Of a stretch of DNA of 64,000 nt, positions 48,539 to 56,960 are shown piece after piece. A program made the translations under genes and the position numbers. The DNA lies in the NCBI GenBank assembly GCA_016839165.1, contig CP069300.1:2728001-2792000 (forward strand). Reading direction: 5' to 3'. The notes beneath the pieces were generated by a model. That model ran no database searches. It was not told the origin of the DNA and saw only the letters and a list, made by a program, of their open reading frames with translations. The stretch comes from Bradyrhizobium sp. PSBB068 (GTDB lineage Bacteria > Pseudomonadota > Alphaproteobacteria > Rhizobiales > Xanthobacteraceae). Position 1 is the stretch's first letter. The number at the start of each line of letters is the position of its first letter.

Positions 48539-50104
48539 GTGGAAATTGAAGGACTTCTCAAAGCGTTACCTACGGCTGCAACTAGTCCGTTTGCATTCAT
48601 TGGATACGTTACGGTCGTCTTGGCTTGGCTATTGATCGCTTGGAGGGTTCAGCGAAATAAGAACCTGCTCGATGCCCTCGAAAAGATCCCGTCGGATCAA
48701 CGACTATCAGCGCTACGTGCTGAGATGGGTAACATCGACCCTCCAAGCGGATTTACACCGGAACAATGGCTTAAGAGTCGAATCCACACCTACTATTTCT
48801 TAGCGTTTCTTGCGCTTTGTTTTTGCCTCACAATGATCGGCATAGTTGCCTATGTGCTGGCGCCCGAAAACCTGAGGGCAAAAACATCTTCGACTATTGA
48901 TTTGTTCGCAGAGCCTGCGACGCGAGAAATCGACCGGCGTGAAGAATATCGTCTACGATATGTTGCTACGCGACTTGCCGACGGAACCAAAGACATTCGA
49001 CCATCAATGCCGTATCTCGACAAAGTTGCTGCAAATCAAGAGGTGGTCGGAATCCAATATTGGTACGAGCCATTTAAGTGGGAGTATCCCAGCCTCTCTA
49101 TAAAGATAGCGAATAATTCGCAATCAACTCTGCTGGTTTCAGAAATCCTCTTTGAGGTCGTTGCTGCTGAGGTTGACCTTACACCCATTCCCGTCATCCA
49201 CGAGAACTTCTACAACATTGGTCATCTGCAAATCGTCAATGAGGGCTGGGGAAAGATGCTAGATCCTGCCCTTGAAATAGTCGACTGGAAGAAACCCGAG
49301 GTTGACCCGCGCGATATCGTTTTCAATTGGCGATTTGGCCTTGTGCAAGATGCTTGCAATGGTGCTAGTCCCGCAATGACGGCAAACATTCCGATCGCCC
49401 TGCAAGATGTTGATGACAGAGTGAATGTCGACGTGGAAAGGTTTGTCCCGAAGGATCTACAAGAAGAGCCTCTGATTTGCCTTAGAGGCACGCTCACCTA
49501 CACAGCAGCTGGCAACAAAGCGCGAATTACGCTTCATTTCAGGAGTCTTGTTTCACGGTTCAATCCCGGACCGGGCGCTCCAGCCCCACCAAGTGCGACT
49601 TATGACTTGTTCTTGCCTTCAGGAAAAAGCGGATATGTCGCATCTGTGCCCGTGTCGCAGGAGATAAAGCCAGGCGCCACGGATCATTTTCTAATTCGAT
49701 TGTCCTCCGACAAATCTGGTAAATTCACGTTGCGCTACCACGCGAGGGTTCTTTCAGATGTTGTCATCGGTGGCGAGACGGTGCAGATCAGCCTTCTGAT
49801 TCCAAAGAGCGGCGCTTCAAGGGGCGAGTTAGATGCTAAGCACTTTCCGGAATTGCCACCCGCGCTGTGGGGTGGAATCGAACAAGCAAAGACCATCGTT
49901 CGAGTAGTTCAAAGTCCTGAAGACAAGTCCGATCTTCGTATATATTTGAACATCCCTTCCGAAAAGGTTGACTCCTGCGATAGCTATTACGATGCAATTA
50001 TTGGACGATTGAAGGGAGGTCCATTTCCTCCAACTGTGTACCTAGCGCTCGTGGATTCTAAAGGTGTCATGTTTTGCACGTCCGGTACGCGAAATACTGG
50101 CTGA
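48539..50104 (+). CDS. two-helix membrane hypothetical protein of the island
   Basis: A protein of about 521 residues from GTG 48539. The frame is open back to 48353, and a start near 48422 is possible, but no start has a clear ribosome site. Two transmembrane helices (about residues 14-35 FAFIGYVTVVLAWLLIAWRV, and 88-110 FLAFLALCFCLTMIGIVAYVLA) flank a cytoplasmic loop (RNKNLLDALEKIPSDQRLSALRAEMG). The long C-terminal part (from about 120) is an extracytoplasmic or soluble beta-rich domain with no familiar motif. It is AT-richer than its chromosomal neighbours. The function is unknown. Confidence 0.6.
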   Translation: MEIEGLLKALPTAATSPFAFIGYVTVVLAWLLIAWRVQRNKNLLDALEKIPSDQRLSALRAEMGNIDPPSGFTPEQWLKSRIHTYYFLAFLALCFCLTMIGIVAYVLAPENLRAKTSSTIDLFAEPATREIDRREEYRLRYVATRLADGTKDIRPSMPYLDKVAANQEVVGIQYWYEPFKWEYPSLSIKIANNSQSTLLVSEILFEVVAAEVDLTPIPVIHENFYNIGHLQIVNEGWGKMLDPALEIVDWKKPEVDPRDIVFNWRFGLVQDACNGASPAMTANIPIALQDVDDRVNVDVERFVPKDLQEEPLICLRGTLTYTAAGNKARITLHFRSLVSRFNPGPGAPAPPSATYDLFLPSGKSGYVASVPVSQEIKPGATDHFLIRLSSDKSGKFTLRYHARVLSDVVIGGETVQISLLIPKSGASRGELDAKHFPELPPALWGGIEQAKTIVRVVQSPEDKSDLRIYLNIPSEKVDSCDSYYDAIIGRLKGGPFPPTVYLALVDSKGVMFCTSGTRNTG

Positions 50105-50311
50105 AGAAGGTACGGAGGCGGCCGGACCCGAGATGAGCCAAGCCGCCTGTCGCGTTGCCATGCGGATGAGTGCCTTAAGGCTGCTTCCACCAAAAGGCAG
50201 CAGCCCTGAGGGTCGCCAGACCGCCCGAACGACCTCCTAGGGAATAGTTGCGATGATCTTGGCTCTTCGCGTCTAACGAAGCTTGAAGAAGCTCGAAGCG
50301 TTTCGGGATGC

Positions 50312-51196
50312 TTATTGCACTCTGATGCAGGTTAGGACCGTTGCGGAATAGGGGCGTGCTTCGTTGGCATCGCCGGACGCTTGCGAAGTCACCGAGAAGG
50401 CGTGAACGTGGTTCGCACTGATGCCGCCGCTCTGTGCAGCGAAGTAATGCTGATGGTCCGTGTTAACCGCACTGATCGTAGCTGCGCCCGGAGCGTTGAG
50501 GGCGAAGGCGCCGCCACCAGTCCCGGAGCCGCCACCGTTCGCCGCCGCGTTCGAATTGTGCGTGTGCGTGGCGTTCTGGTTCATGGACCCTGTGTAGCCC
50601 GAGACATAGTGCGAGTGGTCATTGCTCTCGGAGCCGGTCGTGCCAGAGACACCGTGCGTGTGCGTGAGGTTCGTGGGGTTCTGCTTGTTACCAACGGCTC
50701 CAGAAAGCGTGCTGTTGTCACGATGACGGCGGAAGCGAGCCATTAGGCCTGGAAGATTAAACGTGGTGCTTCCATCGCCAGCGCCCCAAGTCGTGCCTAT
50801 GATGCTGAAGAGATCGGCGTAGGTGGTACGAGACAGCGCTTGGCCGTCGCAAGCCAAGCAGCCAGGAGGCGGATTGGCACCAGCGTAGTCGAAAATCTCA
50901 CCGATGAACTTCCCGCCAAGGAAAGTCCCTGAGCACGCGATGGTGCCTGCGGCGGAACGGTAGAAGCCCAACGAGGGCTCGCTGGTGAAGGTGAAGGCTG
51001 GAGCCGTAGCGGTACCATCATCAATGGATAGATGGCCGCCCTTGGCCGTCGTAAGGGGGCCTGTCGCGCCTGGGAAGGTCTGCTTCAGGGTGAGCTTGAT
51101 GCCCCTCATGTGGTCGGCACCGTTGGTGACGCTGTCGGTTGGAGCTGGGTTGGTCGGGGAGAGGCTATCTACGAAGTTGAATGTCTCTAGGGCCAT
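50312..51196 (-). CDS. phage tail-collar domain protein
   Basis: A 294-residue tail-fibre-like protein. The collar domain has GEIFDYAGANPPPGCLACDGQALSRTTYADLFSIIG and TTWGAGDGSTTFNLPGLMARF. A downstream His-rich stretch with repeated HTH/HSH pairs (LTHTHGVSG, DHSHYVSG, ATHTHNS, DHQHYF, NHVHAF) resembles the metal-binding needle of phage short tail fibres. It probably recognises the host surface. The next gene on the same strand is an ejection-protein-like gene. Confidence 0.88.
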   Translation of the reverse strand: MALETFNFVDSLSPTNPAPTDSVTNGADHMRGIKLTLKQTFPGATGPLTTAKGGHLSIDDGTATAPAFTFTSEPSLGFYRSAAGTIACSGTFLGGKFIGEIFDYAGANPPPGCLACDGQALSRTTYADLFSIIGTTWGAGDGSTTFNLPGLMARFRRHRDNSTLSGAVGNKQNPTNLTHTHGVSGTTGSESNDHSHYVSGYTGSMNQNATHTHNSNAAANGGGSGTGGGAFALNAPGAATISAVNTDHQHYFAAQSGGISANHVHAFSVTSQASGDANEARPYSATVLTCIRVQ

Positions 51197-51318
51197 ATTT
51201 CCGGGTTGGATTTCTTAGGTTCTTGATTGCAGCGCTGCTTCCGAGAGCGTTGGTGCGCTGATTGGTGCTTGATGTTGGATTGAGCAGGAAACGAGAGGAG
51301 CGGGGTGTACGCCCCGCC

Positions 51319-53709
51319 TTACTTTCTCGCGGGCTTGGTGCTCCACAGCCCCTTAATGACGTCGTCAGGGAGATGCTTCAGGATGGTCACCCCGTACTGT
51401 GGGAACTCCGTCATCATCTGATCGCGGACCTTCATGACGACTTCGGGGGTGTCAGAGCCCCAAAGTGCGCTGAGGTACTTGTGGAAGGCACCGCGCTCCC
51501 TGACGCTCTCCATGCTGTCTGAGATGCGGCGGTAGATATCCTCCTCAGCCTTGAGCCTTCGAACGGTGCCAGCGTGATACGCTTGCTCGTTGCGGATAGA
51601 TTTCTGTCCAGCCTTGGCGTCCTCCAGGATGCTGTCCGCCGCTTCGGCAGCGTCCAGATGCCAGTAGGGGCTCTCAGGCAGCGCGAACGGCTCCGCACTG
51701 TTGGACCGGCTCTCCATGGCTGGACCGGTCGGAGCCTCGCTCGTGTCGGCTTCAGGGACCTCACGGAGCTTCTTCAGAGCGTTGGCGGCGCTGATAAGCT
51801 CGCTGGCCCTCTTGCCCATCGCAGGGTTACGCACCGCGTCCAGACCGCCAACACCATGGACCATTGGCGAAGCATCAGCTTCAGCTTCCGCTTGCTGCTG
51901 TCCAACGATCTTCCTACGAGCAGAGGCCATCAGCAGTGCGGACTTTACCTGCTCGTTAAGAGCGCTGGCGTCGATGCCGGAAGATGCAGGAGCAGGCTTG
52001 GCGTCCTGTGCCAGTTGACGGAGCAAGGGCATAGCGTGCTTGGTCGTCTGCTGTTGCTTCTGCCGCTGTAGCTTCTCAACGATCCTTCCAATACCCGGCT
52101 CCAGCACGTCGGGCATGAAGGGCTGAGGGGCTTCCGGGGTTGGCCCCCAAGGCTGTGTAGGCGTCGGACTGCTGGCCTGCTCGACCTTCGGACCGGTCGG
52201 GCTCTGATTGAGTGCGGTCGGGACACGGACATTGCCGCTGGTGTCACCGAACTTCTCCGCAAACGTCTTGGCAGGCGATGCGAGGCCAAGCGCCTTGTCC
52301 AGTGTCTTGAGACCTTTGTAAGCCACGACAGCACTAGCAAGGCCCCCAAGCGCTCCAGGGACGTGTGCAACAACGGCATCCAAGCCCACGCCACCGCTCG
52401 CCACCGCACCACCGCCAGCGAGGGCACTAAGCTTTCCTGCCTCCTTGGCGAACGGCCAAACGAGCCGCTTAGCGGCTTGATGCGTGCCACCAACGAACGT
52501 CCCGCTGTTCTGGTCGAAGTTGCCCATGTCAGTGAGCTTGCTGAGCGCCGTGGCCTGCCTGACGAGGGACGAGAGTTGTTCGTTGCCTTCCGCGTCTACC
52601 GCTGCGAGGTTCTTCTTGCTGAGCGCTTCACCGCGCTTGGCTGCGTCAATGGCGTTCGCCGCCTCTGTAGAGGCGTTGGACACACGCTTGGCAGCATCGC
52701 TCAACTCGCGGTTCACGTCCGACACAGCACGAGACGTGGCGTCGAATGACACCTTCGGGTCTGCGAGGTCTGAGCCACCAGCATTCTCAATGATGCGGTT
52801 GGCGGCCATCGTCGTATGTTCGTCCGAAGCCTGCCCACGCATCCGTGCGGAGGTTACGGTCTCCTTCGCCGCACGAGGCGCGGAGAATAGGCCACCGCCC
52901 AGAGCACCAAGCGCAAGAGCGCCCTTGGTCTCCTGGGCATCCATCGGCTGGTCAGTGCCTCGCTTGGCGAAGCCTTGGGACACGAGGTCCTGAGCGGCGT
53001 TGGTGCCGCCTTCGGTCGCCGCAGCCTTGACGACGTTGCCAGCGGCCTGAGCAGCGCCCTTGATGCCAGTCCCGGCGACCTTCGCTGGGTTGACGATGGC
53101 GTTGGAGCCCATCTTGTTGAGGGCACCCTGTACGAGCGTAGACTGCAAGCCCGTGAGCTTGTCTTCGGCCGTGGGCTCTGCGTTCGCGTCGCCTGTGCGC
53201 GCCTGGGCACGCTTCTCGGCTTCGTTGCCAGCCGTTCGGGCTCCGAAGGTCACTGCGTTGGCGAGGTACTGCCCCACGGGTCCAAAGCGCTTCGTGAGCA
53301 ACTGGCCCGCAACGTCGAGAGCGAGGCCGGGAGCCTGTTCGACCATGGCGCGGGGAGCCTGCGACCAGTCGAGGCCCAGCGTGTGGTTGTCAGCGCCGTC
53401 AGCCGGATACATGAACGCTTCGGAAGCGGACTTATACTTCGGATTGGACTTCGCGGCGGTGCTGTCGAGGACAGCCTTGCCAGTGCTCGGGCTCAGGTAG
53501 TCCTTGATGGTCTTACCCACGCCCGACACAACGTCTGAAGTGCCCTGCGAGAGAGCACCCAGCATCGACGTGTCAGGCTTTGTATCGCCAGTCGTCTTGG
53601 CGATGTTCTGTGCGTGCCAGTCTTGCACGCCGGTTAGCGCTGATTGCTCATCGGGCGCTTCAACGACCATATGGCGGCCATCGGGTATTTGTATTGCGTA
53701 GGTTGGCAT
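51319..53709 (-). CDS. large phage internal-virion/ejection-like protein
   Basis: A 796-residue, Ala/Gly/Ser/Thr-rich protein with low aromatic content. It begins MPTYAIQIPDGRHMVVEAPDEQSALTGVQDWHAQN, an N-terminal pattern seen in phage internal proteins. A glycine-zipper hydrophobic segment (AGKLSALAGGGAVASGGVGLDAVVAHVPGALGGLASAVVAYKG) lies about 430-475. Long helical, coiled-coil and Pro-rich stretches follow. Such proteins are ejected with DNA by podoviruses and can insert in membranes. This assignment is by feature, not by specific homology. Confidence 0.6.
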   Translation of the reverse strand: MPTYAIQIPDGRHMVVEAPDEQSALTGVQDWHAQNIAKTTGDTKPDTSMLGALSQGTSDVVSGVGKTIKDYLSPSTGKAVLDSTAAKSNPKYKSASEAFMYPADGADNHTLGLDWSQAPRAMVEQAPGLALDVAGQLLTKRFGPVGQYLANAVTFGARTAGNEAEKRAQARTGDANAEPTAEDKLTGLQSTLVQGALNKMGSNAIVNPAKVAGTGIKGAAQAAGNVVKAAATEGGTNAAQDLVSQGFAKRGTDQPMDAQETKGALALGALGGGLFSAPRAAKETVTSARMRGQASDEHTTMAANRIIENAGGSDLADPKVSFDATSRAVSDVNRELSDAAKRVSNASTEAANAIDAAKRGEALSKKNLAAVDAEGNEQLSSLVRQATALSKLTDMGNFDQNSGTFVGGTHQAAKRLVWPFAKEAGKLSALAGGGAVASGGVGLDAVVAHVPGALGGLASAVVAYKGLKTLDKALGLASPAKTFAEKFGDTSGNVRVPTALNQSPTGPKVEQASSPTPTQPWGPTPEAPQPFMPDVLEPGIGRIVEKLQRQKQQQTTKHAMPLLRQLAQDAKPAPASSGIDASALNEQVKSALLMASARRKIVGQQQAEAEADASPMVHGVGGLDAVRNPAMGKRASELISAANALKKLREVPEADTSEAPTGPAMESRSNSAEPFALPESPYWHLDAAEAADSILEDAKAGQKSIRNEQAYHAGTVRRLKAEEDIYRRISDSMESVRERGAFHKYLSALWGSDTPEVVMKVRDQMMTEFPQYGVTILKHLPDDVIKGLWSTKPARK

Positions 53710-53721
53710 TCGTTCGTGTTC

Positions 53722-54288
53722 TTATTGGTTGGGCCTGGGAAGGTAAGGGGAGTACGTCCCGGCTGGTCTGCCTTGGACCATTTCGAGGGTGAAGCGAAAG
53801 GCCGCTGGGGTCTCCTTCATCTTCACTCGATGGTTAGTTGCTACCCAGCAGAATTGCCGAGCAAGGTAGCGGATATCATCAGCGCTCCATCCAGCTTCGA
53901 GCACTGCCGTTAGGCGGTCGATATCGAGCATGTCTCGGCACGCAGCGAGGATCGGCTTGTAGTCAGCAGGCACGTTCGGCTTTGTGGAGCGAGTGAGCTT
54001 TATGGCTGCTCGTGCAGCCCGTGCGCCCTCATTGGCCTTCCATCGCGCTTCATCAGCCGCTCGCTCCTCTGGACTGTAGTAGCGCCGTTGCGAGGCATCT
54101 TGAATGGCTATGCGGTACTTGAGGTCGCCGCCTCTGCCTGTGTATCGGCGTGCATCGGCTTCTATCGCGCTGGCGGTCCATCCCTGTCGGATAGCTTCGC
54201 CAAGCGTAAAACGCTCTTGGAGCGAGCGGCACACAGAACGCAGGAATGCAAACTCCTTACGCCTGCCTGCCGCAATAAGTGCAGTCAT
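53722..54288 (-). CDS. island protein with two copies of a ~60-residue module
   Basis: A 188-residue hypothetical protein carrying two related segments: FLRSVCRSLQERFTLGEAIRQGWTASAIEADARRY near the N-terminus and ILAACRDMLDIDRLTAVLEAGWSADDIRYLARQF near the C-terminus. They share the pattern Cys-x7-9-Leu-x2-hydrophobic-Ile/Leu-x2-Gly-Trp and a later Ala-Arg. The same module occurs in the gene just upstream on this strand. GAGAGAG precedes the ATG. No known function; a DNA- or protein-binding helical module is plausible. Confidence 0.65.
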   Translation of the reverse strand: MTALIAAGRRKEFAFLRSVCRSLQERFTLGEAIRQGWTASAIEADARRYTGRGGDLKYRIAIQDASQRRYYSPEERAADEARWKANEGARAARAAIKLTRSTKPNVPADYKPILAACRDMLDIDRLTAVLEAGWSADDIRYLARQFCWVATNHRVKMKETPAAFRFTLEMVQGRPAGTYSPYLPRPNQ

Positions 54289-54299
54289 CTCTCTCGATT

Positions 54300-54797
54300 T
54301 CAGATTAGTGGTGGTATCTGCGCTGGGGCTCTTTGGGCTCGCTGCTTCAGGAAGCGACGGGCGAAGAAGTCGTGGTAGAGCGCCGAGTTAATGATGGCGA
54401 TGAGGTCTCGTGGCTTCATCGCGTAGAAGGGCTTCTTGAAGTGCTTGCGAGCGAAAAGAGCTAGGTCGGTTTCTCGCCAGCCTGCATCAATGACGCTGGT
54501 GAGCTTCTGAAGCTCTACCGGGCTTTCACAGGCCCCATAGAATGCCCTGAAGGCTTTGCAGGTGTCGATGGCTCTGCCTCAGTGTTGCCGTCGCATGGTC
54601 TTGGCAACATCGACCATGATGAGGTCGGTGACGTTGTAAGGGGGCACGAAGCCCTCAATGAACTCGTGGAGCGCTCTGCCTTCCCGTATCACTGTTCGGA
54701 GCAGGCGGCGCTTTGCGTCGTCTTTGCAGGCTTTGAGGAGCGGAAGAAGCTCCAGAGCGCGTTCGGGCGATATCGTCGTATGCGTTGGGGTCTTCAT
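54300..54797 (-). pseudogene. module-repeat gene interrupted by an in-frame UGA
   Basis: Reading leftwards, a 72-residue frame (MKTPTHTTISPERALELLPLL...) ends at TGA 54579-54581, and the same frame continues for 92 further codons to 54300. The downstream part is clearly protein (GACESPVELQKLTSVIDAGWRETDLALFARKHF) and resembles the C-terminal module of the next gene. There is no ATG, GTG or TTG near its start. A TGAGG site sits seven bases before an ATC codon at 54569. So this is either a broken gene, stop-codon read-through, a non-AUG start, or a sequencing error. Confidence 0.6.
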
Positions 54798-55238
54798 TTC
54801 TGATGGTGGTGGGGGGCTGAAGGATGGCGGAGCACTTTCGGTGCGCGGAAGGGGGCTGCGTAAGCTCCCCTTGCCCTCGTGCTTATCGTCGCCTACTTTT
54901 CGGGTGTGACGCGCCGCTGTGAACAGCGCGCCACGAGCGCTAGGCGATTAGATCAGGTAGAGGGCGAGGCTTATCACTAGGCTTCGCCCTTTCCATTTCC
55001 ACCGTAGACGGCGCGCCTCCCTGTATAGGCGTCCGACTAAATCGCTAACGCGCTGTGCTAATTGAATTTGCGCGGATAACGGCCTTAATCATCGAAGTGC
55101 CACGATTTGGCCCACAGGCAGGGAAGGCCCCCCTCCCTCTATAGGTACACTCTGAAACGGTGAACCGCCTGACAACATTGCCGAAAGTTGATCTTTTGGG
55201 CGCATTCGTATATACGAGACGAAACACTTAGAGGTCTT
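54798..55238. other. island intergenic region
   Basis: About 440 bases between a minus-strand and a plus-strand gene. It holds the promoter at 55188-55216 (listed separately) and a 7-base-stem AGGGCGA/TCGCCCT hairpin at 54961-54990. No convincing gene. GC content is mixed. Confidence 0.5.
55188..55216 (+). promoter_or_regulatory. putative promoter of zinc-ribbon gene
   Basis: TTGATC (55188-55193), a 17-base spacer, and TATACG (55211-55216) lie 23 bases before an ATG that has GAGG in front of it. The layout fits a sigma-70-like promoter. Confidence 0.5.
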
Positions 55239-55838
55239 ATGCGCGAGGAAGATTGCCGGGCTGCTCTGGAGGGAATTAGGTGGTCCAGTGGTCCCGTGTG
55301 TCCGCACTGCACCGCATCGGGCACCGCCATTACCTTGATAGGCGGGGCATCCCATCGTCCCGGCCTCTACCTGTGCTCAGAATGCAGACGGCAATTCACC
55401 GTCACCGTGGGCACACCGCTAGAGGGTTCTAAGCTTCCCCTTGCTGCCTGGGTTTCGGCGGCACACATGCTCAACAGATTGCCCCATGTCGTGACAGCGC
55501 GAGAGATCGAGCAGGCGTTAGGTGTGACGTACAAGACAGCGTGGCACATGGTGCAGAAGCTCTTGGGGGCTGTTGAGAGCTATAGAGGTCCCCTTCCATT
55601 CTTCGGTGCCACCGTTAGACAGCGGATTGAACCGCTGCTGCCTAAGAACAGGAACACCAAGAGCGCTTGGGCGCGAAGGCGTGCGAAGATCAATGCGGGC
55701 ACGTACAAGGCTCCGCGAGTGCCTGTAGCCGTTGGGGCGCTGTCAGCCTTGAAGTTCTCACCGCCACCCAGCAAAGCTCATGTAGAGCGCACGGAGCGCT
55801 TCTTGCGATGGGTGCTGAGCAAGAGAGAAAGTAGATGA
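55239..55838 (+). CDS. stand-alone IS1595-type transposase zinc-ribbon/HTH protein
   Basis: A 199-residue protein from ATG 55239. Its N-terminal 120 residues match the DNA-binding half of IS1595/ISXO2-type transposases: zinc ribbon CPHC...CSEC, RRQFTVTVGTPLEGSKLPLAAWVSAAHML and the HTH-like ALGVTYKTAWHMVQKL. The catalytic DDE domain is absent and the C-terminus is unrelated and basic. No terminal inverted repeats are evident. It looks domesticated as a regulator or DNA-binding protein. Its stop overlaps the next start (ATGA). Confidence 0.75.
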   Translation: MREEDCRAALEGIRWSSGPVCPHCTASGTAITLIGGASHRPGLYLCSECRRQFTVTVGTPLEGSKLPLAAWVSAAHMLNRLPHVVTAREIEQALGVTYKTAWHMVQKLLGAVESYRGPLPFFGATVRQRIEPLLPKNRNTKSAWARRRAKINAGTYKAPRVPVAVGALSALKFSPPPSKAHVERTERFLRWVLSKRESR

Positions 55839-56371
55839 GTGCTTCTAGACGGCAAACGCCCGTGCCTATCATGACCGATGATGAACAGCGGTACATGGCC
55901 TTCGAGGGGCTTGTTCAGTGGGTGTCTAGCTCGATTGCGCAAGGCAAGCGCATTGCCGACGCTACCGCGACTATGAGCCCCTACAGACGCGAAGACTTCA
56001 GGTTGTTAGCGGCACAAGTGCGAACAGAGCATCACTACTTTGCCATCGCCGCCTACAAGGTTCTCGAACATCGTGAATGGGTTCGGGGCCTGGGTCTGTG
56101 CCCAAATGTGGATTTCTCAATGCTTGACCAATTCTCTGCTTCCGATATCCGCGATCTAAGGAACATGAGGGAGCACGTCGTGGACTACTTTAGGGGCGTC
56201 GGCCGCGACAAGCATCGTTGGTGGAAGGAGACGCCGGAGTTCAAAGCGGATGCCAGTGCATCGGCGGGAACCCACATCGGAGGTAGGCTAGACTGGAAGC
56301 AGTTTGCACTCGCCGCTGAGGCGCTTCTTCCAGCGTTGCTCGCGGAGCCGATACCTTACCCGCCCCGGTAG
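55835..56371 (+). CDS. island hypothetical protein coupled to zinc-ribbon protein
   Basis: A 178-residue soluble, helical protein with four-base start/stop overlap with the upstream gene. It has Trp/Arg-rich segments such as LEHREWVRGLG and DKHRWWKETPEFKADASAS. No recognised domain. The overlap suggests that it works with the transposase-derived DNA-binding protein. Confidence 0.65.
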   Translation: MSASRRQTPVPIMTDDEQRYMAFEGLVQWVSSSIAQGKRIADATATMSPYRREDFRLLAAQVRTEHHYFAIAAYKVLEHREWVRGLGLCPNVDFSMLDQFSASDIRDLRNMREHVVDYFRGVGRDKHRWWKETPEFKADASASAGTHIGGRLDWKQFALAAEALLPALLAEPIPYPPR

Positions 56372-56698
56372 CGGTATCAGTTCGGAGGGACCCATTCTCA
56401 CTGTCAGACGGAAGGAGGGGCCCTTTGCCATTCCGCGACGGCCCCGGGGGACCCAGAGCTTTCACGCGCCGCTTTGGTCGAACAACAACGGCGACTTTAG
56501 GTCCCATTTTTGAAGTCGCATTTGGCAAGAAATGGGCCAGTACGGACTGTCGCCAGGGACCCTAGAGGCCTCGAAGAGACAGCCAAGGGAAGCGAAGGGC
56601 AGCGAGAGAGCCAAGCGCTGCTTCGGAACGCATGAAGTCTTCATGCTCTCGCTAACGCTATCGGAAATCGGGCTGTTGCTTCCCGACAATGGGCCAAG
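56372..56698. other. island intergenic region
   Basis: About 330 bases between convergent genes with no convincing gene. GGGACCC or GGTCCC words occur four times (near 56398, 56449, 56500 and 56559). A perfect 17-base palindrome lies at 56630-56646 (listed separately). Expected content is the transcription ends of both neighbours. Confidence 0.5.
56630..56646. repeat. perfect 17-base palindrome
   Basis: GCATGAAG-T-CTTCATGC, 8-base arms around a single T, about 50 bases downstream of the minus-strand membrane gene's stop. It could terminate that transcript or bind a dimeric protein. There is no T-tract on the relevant side to confirm termination. Confidence 0.55.
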
Positions 56699-56956
56699 CT
56701 ATGCCGCAAGCGAGAGCGCTTGGCATAAAGCCGACACTGCCGCAAATGCCGCAGCGAACATGTTGAGGCGCGCAGCCTTCTTCATTGCGGTTTGGAAAGG
56801 CTCAAGCCCGTCGATGCCTTCGTAAGTCGATCTGACGACCGGGAGATTGACGAGCGCTGACGCAGCCCAAAGAATGGCAGCAAGCAATGCGAAGGCAGCA
56901 CTAAGCCAGCTGAGACATTGAGCGCCGTGCGCTGTGATCCAATGATAGAGGACCAT
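56699..56956 (-). CDS. small two-helix membrane protein
   Basis: An 85-residue protein with hydrophobic helices at about 15-36 (LSWLSAAFALLAAILWAASALVNL) and 64-83 (MFAAAFAAVSALCQALSLAA), separated by a polar loop (RSTYEGIDGLEPFQTAMKKAARLN). It starts four bases after the serine recombinase stop, so it is co-transcribed with that gene. Unknown role. Confidence 0.6.
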   Translation of the reverse strand: MVLYHWITAHGAQCLSWLSAAFALLAAILWAASALVNLPVVRSTYEGIDGLEPFQTAMKKAARLNMFAAAFAAVSALCQALSLAA

Positions 56957-56960
56957 CTAA

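Noticed and set aside
56532..56825. 97-residue plus-strand frame antisense to the small two-helix membrane gene
   Set aside because: The minus-strand frame has convincing membrane helices and sits four bases after the recombinase stop; the plus frame has no protein-like features and no ribosome site.
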